Positions 9,040 through 17,753 of a stretch of 32,360 nt of DNA are shown one piece after another (position 1 is the stretch's first letter; every line of letters begins with the position of its first letter). Position numbers and translations under genes: made by a program. The DNA is from Fidelibacterota bacterium. GTDB lineage: Bacteria > Fidelibacterota > Marinisomatia > Marinisomatales > Marinisomataceae. Under the pieces are notes generated by a model. That model was not told the DNA's origin. It searched no databases and was given only the letters and a program-made list of their open reading frames with translations. The stretch lies in the NCBI GenBank assembly GCA_002701645.1, contig NZWP01000003.1:1-32360 (forward strand), read 5' to 3'.

Positions 9040-10556
9040 GTTTTATTAGATACTTTTTGCTTTAAGCTATCAATCATATCTTTATCTTCTTTATCTATTC
9101 CTAACAATGAATAAAAAGAGAAATATCCAATAAACACAAAAGAAATAGCTAATAATAGATATAAACTTAGATTTAAAAGTGAAGAAGAATAATCTAGTAG
9201 TGCCAAAATATATTTCTCAAAAATAAAAATTGCTCCTATTGTTAAAGCTCCAGATAATAAAGGCTTGAATAGCTTTAATGAAAAGACATTTAAACTGAGT
9301 ATATAATAATTTTCGAAGAATCTTAAACAACTAATAATAAATAAAGCGATTGTAGTAGCAGAAGCTGCTCCTATGATTCCATACTGTGGAATCAAAATAA
9401 CGTTCAGAATGATATTAACTGTTAAAGCTACTAATACATTTAATAAGTTTAAGTTTGAAAAACCACTCATTGTTAATGATGAAGATCCTAGGCCAAAAAA
9501 AGCCTGAATCATTATTCCAATTGAGAGAATCTTTAATGCTAATCCATTATCAAATTCACTACCAAACAACATCAACATTGGATTAGAAAATAACATTAAA
9601 AAAATGAATAAAGGGAGCGATGCTACAAATATCCATTTTGTAGATAGCTGATAAATCTCTGTCATTTTTTCTGAATTATTCTCATAGAAATATTGTGAAA
9701 AAAGAGGTGCAAATATACCTGCAAATGCAAATAATACCATTCTCATAAGACCAGCAGTCCTTTCAATAGGATGATACATACCTACTGCATTTGCATCAGA
9801 AAAAATACCCAGCATTAATATATCTGTCCAGTGCATAATAATACCAATCGCTGAAACAAACATTAGTGGAATAGAAAATTTTAGAATTTTTGTATTAAAT
9901 GGAGTAGAAATAATTTTTTTAAAATCTAAAGTTATAAATTTCTTTAGAAAAACTAGTATGAAGACCATACCAATAACTGCAGATAAGAATGTAGGCATAA
10001 GGATTGCTGCCTTTGGTCCAAATATTAGATAAGAAGCAACCATAGAAACTAATAATACTGCAGGATTTATAATTTGATTAACAAAAATCTTGTACTTCAA
10101 TACTTTAAATCCTTGAGTAGCGAATGATGCAATTAGTGTGATTACTGTAAATGGTAATGTAAAAGCATAAAATTTTATAATCTTAATTAGAAATGGGTCT
10201 TCTGATAAAAACTTTAATACAATCCATTCTGCAGAACAATAAAGAATGGCGCCAATAATGATACTTGAAACTAATCCCATCTTTATAGATGCATAAATAC
10301 TACTTTCAGCATTTGAACTATTTCTATCTTCTCGACTAACAAACCTAAGCACTCCATTATCAAGACCCATCATAGCAAATATTTCTCCGATACGAGTCAC
10401 TGCATTACCAAGAGAATATAGACCTAACATCTGAGGGCCTAGCCATCTAGCCATAAAAATTGAAAATAAATAACGAAAAACTGACCCCATACTCATTCCT
10501 CCGAATGATGTAATCGCTTCGCTAGCAACTTTCTTACCTAAATTTTGTTCTTTCAT
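9036..10556 (-). CDS. Wzx-like polysaccharide flippase (MOP superfamily)
   Basis: Polytopic (about 12-14 TM); 'FMARWLGPQMLGLYSLGNAVTRIG' N-terminal pattern typical of oligosaccharide flippases. Confidence 0.88.
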   Translation of the reverse strand: MKEQNLGKKVASEAITSFGGMSMGSVFRYLFSIFMARWLGPQMLGLYSLGNAVTRIGEIFAMMGLDNGVLRFVSREDRNSSNAESSIYASIKMGLVSSIIIGAILYCSAEWIVLKFLSEDPFLIKIIKFYAFTLPFTVITLIASFATQGFKVLKYKIFVNQIINPAVLLVSMVASYLIFGPKAAILMPTFLSAVIGMVFILVFLKKFITLDFKKIISTPFNTKILKFSIPLMFVSAIGIIMHWTDILMLGIFSDANAVGMYHPIERTAGLMRMVLFAFAGIFAPLFSQYFYENNSEKMTEIYQLSTKWIFVASLPLFIFLMLFSNPMLMLFGSEFDNGLALKILSIGIMIQAFFGLGSSSLTMSGFSNLNLLNVLVALTVNIILNVILIPQYGIIGAASATTIALFIISCLRFFENYYILSLNVFSLKLFKPLLSGALTIGAIFIFEKYILALLDYSSSLLNLSLYLLLAISFVFIGYFSFYSLLGIDKEDKDMIDSLKQKVSNKT

Positions 10557-11410
10557 TTTTCTTTTAACTTAAAATAAATCAACTTTAAAAAACCTAATGG
10601 CAAATAAAATAATAGCCAGTGAAAAGTTAATGTTATTATCTGTAAACCTGATGCATGTTTCCAAAATAATTTTACTTGTCCTGATAATTTATTCTGTATT
10701 TTTTTAAACGAATTTTCTCCTAATGACTGAGATACGCTATGCAATATAATTGACTTAGGACTATATACAATTTTGCGATTCATTTTTCTAGCTCTTATGC
10801 TTAAATCTACATCTTCACAATACATGCTAAACATAGTATCAAAATAGTTTAATTTTTTAAAATCAACATAGCTGATGCATAAGCAGCATCCTGTAGCGTA
10901 ATCAGTTTCCATGATAAATGAATATCGAGGTCCATCAAAATTACGTATACCAATATGATCTATGGTTCCTTTCCACATATTAACTATTCCACCAGCATAC
11001 CATATTTTATTGATATCCATTGCAAACAGAATCTTAGGAACCGTAATAATACAATTGGCATCATTTAAAAATGGATCAATTAAATGATCAAGAAAATCTG
11101 AGCTTACTATCGTATCATTATTAATAAATACTAAGAAATCTTCTTCTTCTGGCTTTAAATAATCTACTCCCGCATTATTTCCCCCAGCATATTTTAGATT
11201 ATCTTTCAGAGATAAAATATCATATTTAGGAAAATGCTCTTTAAAAAAATCAACTGAACCATCTTGAGAATTATTATCTACAATTAAAACTTCATAATTT
11301 GGGTAAGAAACTTTTTCAATAGATGATAAACACTTTCTACTTAACTCTTTATCGTTCCAATTAAGAACAATGAGATGAATTTTTGGATAATTCATATTTG
11401 TCTTATCCAT
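10553..11410 (-). CDS. Glycosyltransferase family 2 (rhamnosyltransferase/WbbL-like)
   Basis: IHLIVLNWNDKELSRKCLSSIEKVSYPNYEVLIVDNNSQDGS and FINNDTIV motifs. Confidence 0.9.
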   Translation of the reverse strand: MDKTNMNYPKIHLIVLNWNDKELSRKCLSSIEKVSYPNYEVLIVDNNSQDGSVDFFKEHFPKYDILSLKDNLKYAGGNNAGVDYLKPEEEDFLVFINNDTIVSSDFLDHLIDPFLNDANCIITVPKILFAMDINKIWYAGGIVNMWKGTIDHIGIRNFDGPRYSFIMETDYATGCCLCISYVDFKKLNYFDTMFSMYCEDVDLSIRARKMNRKIVYSPKSIILHSVSQSLGENSFKKIQNKLSGQVKLFWKHASGLQIITLTFHWLLFYLPLGFLKLIYFKLKEK

Positions 11411-12518
11411 ATAGATTTAATTTCCCTTCAAATGATTCCCAGGAAAATCTTTTATTATTATTTTTTATAAATTCACTCATCTCTTCAAATAAATTTTTAT
11501 CAAAAAATAGGTTAATTTTATTACTAATATCTTTTGAGTTTGGCTGAACAATAAATCCAGATTTTTCATGTGACACATAATCAGATAAGCCTCCAACATC
11601 CGTAACAATCACAGGACGATTAAAATTATATGCCAGAGAAAGCACTCCGCTTTGGGATGCAGATTTATAAGGGAGAATAACTAACTCTGAAGCTAAAAAA
11701 TATTTTTCAATATCAACTTTATCGATAAAATTGTTAATAAAAATAAAGGAATCTTCCATATTATGATCTCTAATCATTTTATGATATTTATCTAACGATT
11801 CATAACTCTCGCCAACAACTAAAACTTTTAAATCCTTTAATTTATTCTTACTTAATCCGATAGCATTTATTAAGAGATCTAAACCTTTATACTCTCTAAT
11901 AAGTCCAAAAAATAATATAGTTTTCTTTTTCTCTATCTTTAATTCTCTTTTATAATCATGACTTGAACTATTTGAATGAGGTATTTCATATATAGGATGA
12001 AAATTTTTAATAATTTTAGCTTTAGGATTTATTTGTAAGATTAATTTTGCATTGTAATCATTCATAACAATGCAATAATCTATTTTTTTAATAAATACCT
12101 TTAAAAGAAATCTCTCAAAGATTCTATTTTCGTGAGAAACAACATTATGAAATAAAACATATCTGTTACCTTTTTTTATACAACTAAGCAAAAACATATA
12201 TATTGGAACAAAAAAGAAACTCCAGTATGAAATAATCAACTTATCTGGATTGCTTTTCTTAAGTACAGACCTTCCCTTAACCCAGCTAAAAATATTTAAA
12301 GGATTTAGAACGGTATGAACATTATCAAATCTACTTTTATTTGCTCCATATTGAGACTTTCCCGGAAAAAGTATTTTAGGATATAAAGATTTAAAATTTA
12401 AAACTGTAATATCATTTTTTTTGCTGAGCTGGGTAACCAAAGATTCATGGAAATCAGAAATTCCTCCTCTTAGAGGTGGAAAGGGACCTATAGTAACAAT
12501 CTTTAATCGACTACTCAA
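11403..12518 (-). CDS. Glycosyltransferase family 4 (GT-B fold)
   Basis: TIGPFPPLRGGISDFHESLVTQL N-terminus; ILFFGLIREYKGLDLLINA and ELVILPYKSASQSGVLSLAYNFNRPVIVTDVGGLSDYV. Confidence 0.92.
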   Translation of the reverse strand: MSSRLKIVTIGPFPPLRGGISDFHESLVTQLSKKNDITVLNFKSLYPKILFPGKSQYGANKSRFDNVHTVLNPLNIFSWVKGRSVLKKSNPDKLIISYWSFFFVPIYMFLLSCIKKGNRYVLFHNVVSHENRIFERFLLKVFIKKIDYCIVMNDYNAKLILQINPKAKIIKNFHPIYEIPHSNSSSHDYKRELKIEKKKTILFFGLIREYKGLDLLINAIGLSKNKLKDLKVLVVGESYESLDKYHKMIRDHNMEDSFIFINNFIDKVDIEKYFLASELVILPYKSASQSGVLSLAYNFNRPVIVTDVGGLSDYVSHEKSGFIVQPNSKDISNKINLFFDKNLFEEMSEFIKNNNKRFSWESFEGKLNLYG

Positions 12519-13434
12519 TGATTTCTTTGATATAATTTCTATCTTTATATTTTTTATTAACTATTAACTCACCCATTAAACCGAAGGTAAAAAGCTGAAG
12601 TCCTACAATAATCAAAATTGCTCCAAAAATGATTAATGCTACATGCTGCTGAAATGAATCAAATAAAATATATTTTAGATATAAAATATAAATCTCAGTT
12701 ATTATTCCAAGTAATGCTGAAATAGATCCTAATGATCCAAAAAAATGCAATGGACGATCCATATATTTACCTAAAAATAGAATAGTTAAAAAATCAAAGA
12801 ATCCATCTGAATAACGCTTCACGCCATACTTAGAAACACCAAATTTTCTTTCTCTGTGATCTACAGCAATTTCTGAAATTGAAAATTTCTTTTGATGAGC
12901 TAAGAGAGGTATATATCTATGTCGACCTCCATATAATGTTAACATCTGTGTTACTTCTCTTTTAAAAACTTTTATACCACAATTAGAATCATGTATTATA
13001 AGACCACTAAAAATTCTAACAAAAAAATTGAAGATTATTGATGCTATTTTTTTTTCAAATGGATCTTTTCGACTTTTTTTCCAACCAGAAACAACATCAT
13101 AACCTTTATTTAATTCATCAATTAATCGATAAATCTCCTTAGGATTGTCTTGTAAATCAGCATCCATTGTAGCAATAATCTCCCCTTTTGCAGTATCAAA
13201 TCCTGCTTGCAACGCAACAGATTTACCATAATTACGATATAAATTAATTACCTTCCATCTAGAGTAATTTTTTATTTTTTCTTCAAGAATAGATAGGGTT
13301 TTATCTGTAGATCCATCATTTATAAAGATAATTTCAGTTGCAGATTCGTCTGCAAATAAATTTGATAACTCTTCAAATAGACTATCTAAAGATTCTACTT
13401 CGTTATATATAGGAATAATAATGGATAGTTTCAT
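12511..13434 (-). CDS. Polyprenyl-phosphate glycosyltransferase (GT2, DPM1/ArnC-like, two C-terminal TM helices)
   Basis: LSIIIPIYNEVESLDSLFEEL, INDGSTDKTL, MDADLQDNPKEI; TM pair at the C-terminus with GLMGELIVNKKYKDRNY. Confidence 0.92.
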   Translation of the reverse strand: MKLSIIIPIYNEVESLDSLFEELSNLFADESATEIIFINDGSTDKTLSILEEKIKNYSRWKVINLYRNYGKSVALQAGFDTAKGEIIATMDADLQDNPKEIYRLIDELNKGYDVVSGWKKSRKDPFEKKIASIIFNFFVRIFSGLIIHDSNCGIKVFKREVTQMLTLYGGRHRYIPLLAHQKKFSISEIAVDHRERKFGVSKYGVKRYSDGFFDFLTILFLGKYMDRPLHFFGSLGSISALLGIITEIYILYLKYILFDSFQQHVALIIFGAILIIVGLQLFTFGLMGELIVNKKYKDRNYIKEIIE

Positions 13435-13989
13435 TTATATCTCAAAATTTCTTCTTGTAAAAAGTATTGTATATTTTTGCTTATCATTATCTAAGGAAAA
13501 TGTTAATTCGTTTAAGAAGTTACTACCATCAACACTAATTAGCTTTGTTGATATCAAGAAAATATTTTTAGTCTTAACTTGTATATCTTCAAACACATAG
13601 GGTGTACCCCATAATAATCTTTTATAAATACTAGAATCAAATTCTGTAGCTATGGGGAAAAATTTATTAAAATCTTCTACATCTATTTCTTTGTTTTTTC
13701 TCATATCAACATATCGAATGTTATCTTGATCAATTTCAACTAAGAATAATTTTCTACCTATAATATCTTTGAAAACAATATATGAGAAATCATCTTCTGA
13801 TTCGAATACAAAATTTGATGAAAAATTTGACTGACCTTTCCCTATTAACTTTCCAGATCCAAAAGATCTAGTAAAATTTTCCTCTAATACTTCAATATTA
13901 GCATGCTGAGCACTATCAATTATAACAAAATTTTTATTCGATGAGCAGTTAGTTAACATCAATAATAAAAAAACTGACCATTTATTCAT
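13435..13989 (-). CDS. LolB/DUF4292-like outer-membrane lipoprotein
   Basis: Lipobox LMLTNC; 'FGSGKLIGKGQSNFSSNFVFES...' beta-rich LolB-like pattern; sits directly after a TPR lipoprotein. Confidence 0.55.
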   Translation of the reverse strand: MNKWSVFLLLMLTNCSSNKNFVIIDSAQHANIEVLEENFTRSFGSGKLIGKGQSNFSSNFVFESEDDFSYIVFKDIIGRKLFLVEIDQDNIRYVDMRKNKEIDVEDFNKFFPIATEFDSSIYKRLLWGTPYVFEDIQVKTKNIFLISTKLISVDGSNFLNELTFSLDNDKQKYTILFTRRNFEI

Positions 13990-15610
13990 TTGGTGCTCTA
14001 GAATTATAATTAAAAATCTTTTCTATCAACTCTGCATTTTCTTGATCTAAATCAAGAGCCTTATTATAAAAAATCAATGCTTCGTCTAATTCATTTAATT
14101 TTATTAGCACATCTCCATAATGCTCCAATACAACTGAACTAGATTCGTCATATACAATAGCCTCACCAATAAATTCTTTCGCTTTTTCAAAATCATTCAA
14201 CTTGAAATATATCCAACCAATTGTATCTAAGTAAGATGATATTTTTGGACTTAATTCAATTGCTTTCTTTGCAAGCGTTAATGCATAAGCTACATCTTCA
14301 TTTCTCTCTATTAGACTATATGCATAATTATTATATGCCTGAGCATCTTTGGTATTAATTGTAATTAAATCTGTATACAGCTTATCTGACTTATCCCATT
14401 TTTTATTTTGGTCATATACCATAGCTAAAGCATGCATGGCTGGTATAGAACTAGTATCAAGCGATAAAGCCTTTTTATAAAAAACTTCTGAACTTTCAAA
14501 TTCTTTCAATGAATAATGTGCCAGTCCTAAGAAATAATTTATTTCAAAATCTTCGGGAAATAATTTTAAGGCATTTGATAGTTCATCTATCACAGTATTA
14601 AATCTTTGCAGACTTAACAATGATATGCTCTTATTTATATATCCTTCTTTATCGTCCGGGTAAGAGCTAATATGTCTTTCAGACAATGCAATGGATTGAT
14701 CAAATTTTCCGGACTCTCTATATAAGGTGGATAAATAATATAACGCAAATCGATCTTTATTATTTATCTCTAATGATTTTTCAAAAAATTCTTCAGATTT
14801 ATCATAGTATCCACTGCTCAAATATTCATAAGCTAATTGATTATAAAGATTATTAATAAATGGATTTGATTTCAGTTCATCATTATCTAATAAAGATTCT
14901 ATTTCATAAAGTTTATTTGTTTGTGTGATTGATTCAATATATAATTTGAGATATTCAGGATTACTAGGATCTGACAATAATAATTTTTTAATAACAAGGG
15001 CTGTATCTCTATGATTAGACTCAATAGCTAATTGAGCTGCTACTTCCAATGCTAGAGTAAGACTATTGTCTTTGTCATATGCTTCCTGATAATATACTAA
15101 AGCACCATCTATATCTTTTAATTTCGATTTTAAATCTCCAATAATAAATAAAATCTCAGCATTATCAGTTTGATTCTGAGCCAATTCTTCAAAAATCTCT
15201 AATGACAAATTAAGTTCATTTAATGCAATATATTTTTTTCCTAAAGATATTTTATAATCTGCACTAATAGGATCTTTCTCTATAGCCTTTAATGAATAAT
15301 AAATACTCTTATCATACTTCTGTATCATCCAATATCCTTCTGAAATAGAATGATATACTTCTGCAGAATTGGAACCTTTTTCAATTGCTTCCTGAAATTC
15401 GATAATAGCCCTGGAATACTCACCCTGCTCCATGAACATCATACCGTCCATAAAAAATTGAATACCAGACAAATCTTGCATCTGTTCTTGGGGAATTTTT
15501 TCTAGTTTTATTTCAGTAGAATCTGAAACAGTTTCAATGTTTGCACGTGGAATACTACAACCCCATACAAAAAGAAAAAACAATACAACGATATTAGATT
15601 TTTTTAACAT
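13982..15610 (-). CDS. TPR-repeat lipoprotein
   Basis: Lipobox FVWGC; many tandem TPRs (e.g. AEVYHSISEGYWMIQKYDKSIYYSLKAIEKDP, ISSYLDTIGWIYFKLNDFEKAKEFIGEAIVYDE). Confidence 0.9.
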   Translation of the reverse strand: MLKKSNIVVLFFLFVWGCSIPRANIETVSDSTEIKLEKIPQEQMQDLSGIQFFMDGMMFMEQGEYSRAIIEFQEAIEKGSNSAEVYHSISEGYWMIQKYDKSIYYSLKAIEKDPISADYKISLGKKYIALNELNLSLEIFEELAQNQTDNAEILFIIGDLKSKLKDIDGALVYYQEAYDKDNSLTLALEVAAQLAIESNHRDTALVIKKLLLSDPSNPEYLKLYIESITQTNKLYEIESLLDNDELKSNPFINNLYNQLAYEYLSSGYYDKSEEFFEKSLEINNKDRFALYYLSTLYRESGKFDQSIALSERHISSYPDDKEGYINKSISLLSLQRFNTVIDELSNALKLFPEDFEINYFLGLAHYSLKEFESSEVFYKKALSLDTSSIPAMHALAMVYDQNKKWDKSDKLYTDLITINTKDAQAYNNYAYSLIERNEDVAYALTLAKKAIELSPKISSYLDTIGWIYFKLNDFEKAKEFIGEAIVYDESSSVVLEHYGDVLIKLNELDEALIFYNKALDLDQENAELIEKIFNYNSRAPNE

Positions 15611-15673
15611 ACAAATGCAAATTACATAGGAGTATGGATATATTCAATTTTGTTAAATTAATCTAAATAAATA

Positions 15674-15679
15674 ATTATA
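15674..15679 (-). promoter_or_regulatory. Candidate -10 hexamer (TATAAT) for the TPR-lipoprotein-to-hflX block
   Basis: Perfect TATAAT on the minus strand inside the only large (87-bp) intergenic gap of the run; an AGTTAACT palindrome (15681-15688) lies immediately upstream. The -35 is not convincing. Confidence 0.3.
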
Positions 15680-15697
15680 GAGTTAACTTTACAATAA

Positions 15698-16183
15698 TTA
15701 TTGCTGATCGTTTACGAATGACCCATCAATATTATTTAAAAGATCGATATCTTTCATATCATCCATCTCCTCTTTGGATTCTAAAGAATCTGATGGACTT
15801 AATATTTCTTTATTATCTAGTTCTTGATCGGCGAACATATATGTTGAATTAGATTGTACTAAGAATAAGGTTAGAACAAAAATTGCTCCTAACGCAAGTG
15901 TTAGATATGCAAAATTTTGATTAGAAAATCCAAAAACACCTTTTCTAGTATTTTTATTCAAACTTAACGCCTCTAATCTTTGATTTAAATTGGCATCAAA
16001 ATCAGATGAAACCTTTAAAACAGGAGTTTCATTCATGATTGAGATAGTATTACGTACTTCCTCTACTTTTAATTGATATTCTGGATGATCTGATAAGAAT
16101 TTTTCAAATTCTTTTCTTTCTTTCACATCCATATCATTCTCAATCCAGCGAGAAATTCTATCTTCAAATTTATTGTAATCCAT
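15698..16183 (-). CDS. Anti-sigma factor-like single-TM protein (no zinc-binding motif)
   Basis: Follows the ECF sigma gene with no gap; N-terminal 'RISRWIENDMDVKERKEFEKFLSDHPEYQLKVEEV', a central TM and an acidic extracytoplasmic tail; contains no cysteine. Confidence 0.75.
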   Translation of the reverse strand: MDYNKFEDRISRWIENDMDVKERKEFEKFLSDHPEYQLKVEEVRNTISIMNETPVLKVSSDFDANLNQRLEALSLNKNTRKGVFGFSNQNFAYLTLALGAIFVLTLFLVQSNSTYMFADQELDNKEILSPSDSLESKEEMDDMKDIDLLNNIDGSFVNDQQ

Positions 16184-16756
16184 TTACTGCTCCTTAAAAT
16201 GTTTCATTTTTTCACTTAATTGAATTCTACCTCGATTAATTCTCGATTTAATAGTTCCAATCGGTATTTCAAGTATCTTACTTATTTCTTCATAAGAAAG
16301 TTCCTGAAAATCTCGTAATACGACTGCAATTCTAAAATTTTCAGGTATTTCATCTAAATATTTATTTAATTCTTCGACTGCCATCTTATTATATACTGTC
16401 TGTTCTAATGACTCGTCTTTCATTTCAATATCTATAGGTTTTCCTTCATTTGTCCACAATGAAACAGTTTGTTTTCTTTTGTTCTTTCTCAATTCTGTTA
16501 ATGCATTATTTTTGGCAATTGTATAAATCCAAGTTGAAAATTTTGCAATAGGTTTATAATAACTAGCATGGGTATATAATTTGATCATTGTATCTTGAAC
16601 TACATCTTCTGCTTGCTCTCTATTCTTAAAATATCCAAAAACAAAATTCAACAATCTATCCTTATACCTATGAACTAATTCATTGTAGGCATTTATATCT
16701 CCATCCTGAAACCTAGCAATTAACTTTTCATCTGTTAGCTTAAAAGGATTATTCAT
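16184..16756 (-). CDS. ECF sigma factor (sigma-70 family, RpoE-like); start chosen at internal ATG 16756 rather than 16798
   Basis: LVHRYKDRLLNFVFGYFKNREQAEDVVQDTMIKLY (region 2) and VVLRDFQELSYEEISKILEIPIGTIKSRINRGRIQL (region 4). ATG 16756 gives an ATGAATAA overlap with the holA stop. Confidence 0.93.
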   Translation of the reverse strand: MNNPFKLTDEKLIARFQDGDINAYNELVHRYKDRLLNFVFGYFKNREQAEDVVQDTMIKLYTHASYYKPIAKFSTWIYTIAKNNALTELRKNKRKQTVSLWTNEGKPIDIEMKDESLEQTVYNKMAVEELNKYLDEIPENFRIAVVLRDFQELSYEEISKILEIPIGTIKSRINRGRIQLSEKMKHFKEQ

Positions 16757-17753
16757 ATCTGAAGATTCCACTGATAAGGTTTGTAAATTCTGATTCATCT
16801 ATAATATTTCTTGTTTTAACTTTTTTATCTAATTCACTTAATAGCTTAATACCTACTTCAATTTCTTCTAAAGTGTACTTATTTGAGGACGAAGAAATCT
16901 TACTAACAATCTTACCTCTTAAAGTCTTACGACTATTCTCTGTAATTGTTCCATTATTTAATTTTGCATAGAATAATGCTTCAAATATTGTAAACAGAGA
17001 ATTTGTCATATACAATAATCCAAATTGATTCATAATTGATGAACCAAATAGTAAAATTTTATCTACATCTTTATCACATACAGCATAATTAAATTCCCAT
17101 ATCTGCTTATTCTTTTTCCAGTCATAAAAACTATCCAACCATTTATCCTTAGAACTATCTATATCCTCTGCGATAATACTTAATTTTGAAATTTCATTAT
17201 ATATAGCTGAAAAATTGGTACCAAATATATCGATTAAACTATTTGCAATATCTCTCGTCATCTTAAATCTTAAATCATCAGAAAATATTTTAATCCACCT
17301 AATCATCTCACTTTCAAATGGAGTAGTAATGTCAATAATAGTAAACAAGTCGCTTATATCTTTTGTGGAAGCATTTTTAATAAAGTTTCTTTTTGTTCCA
17401 TAGTCAAAACCCAGAAAACTATGGTCAACGCATATAATTCTATTAGGATTTTCTTTATTTGATAAGGCACTTTTAAAAGCATCCTTATTTTTAGCTGAAA
17501 TTTTATTAATATTTTTAATAATGATAAAATTTTTATCTGCAAATAAATCTATAGCATTCAATGTATGCAATATCTCTTGCTGTGATGTTGATCTATCTGA
17601 ACAATCAAATAATTTTGTTTCGATTAAATCCGTATTTGATTCTTTAATTATTTTCTTAAGATATAGATATAAAAAATCACTGTCTCCGATTAATAAATAA
17701 TTATTATTCGGATTACTTTTAATCTCTTGAATTGCTTGTAGTGCTTTAATCAT
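16749..17753 (-). CDS. holA: DNA polymerase III subunit delta
   Basis: NYLLIGDSDFLYLYLKKII N-terminus, overall HolA length and layout, C-terminal helical region. Confidence 0.8.
   Translation of the reverse strand: MIKALQAIQEIKSNPNNNYLLIGDSDFLYLYLKKIIKESNTDLIETKLFDCSDRSTSQQEILHTLNAIDLFADKNFIIIKNINKISAKNKDAFKSALSNKENPNRIICVDHSFLGFDYGTKRNFIKNASTKDISDLFTIIDITTPFESEMIRWIKIFSDDLRFKMTRDIANSLIDIFGTNFSAIYNEISKLSIIAEDIDSSKDKWLDSFYDWKKNKQIWEFNYAVCDKDVDKILLFGSSIMNQFGLLYMTNSLFTIFEALFYAKLNNGTITENSRKTLRGKIVSKISSSSNKYTLEEIEVGIKLLSELDKKVKTRNIIDESEFTNLISGIFRYE

Noticed and set aside
17354-17542. 62-aa minus-strand ORF within holA
   Set aside because: Alternative frame of holA; no independent evidence.
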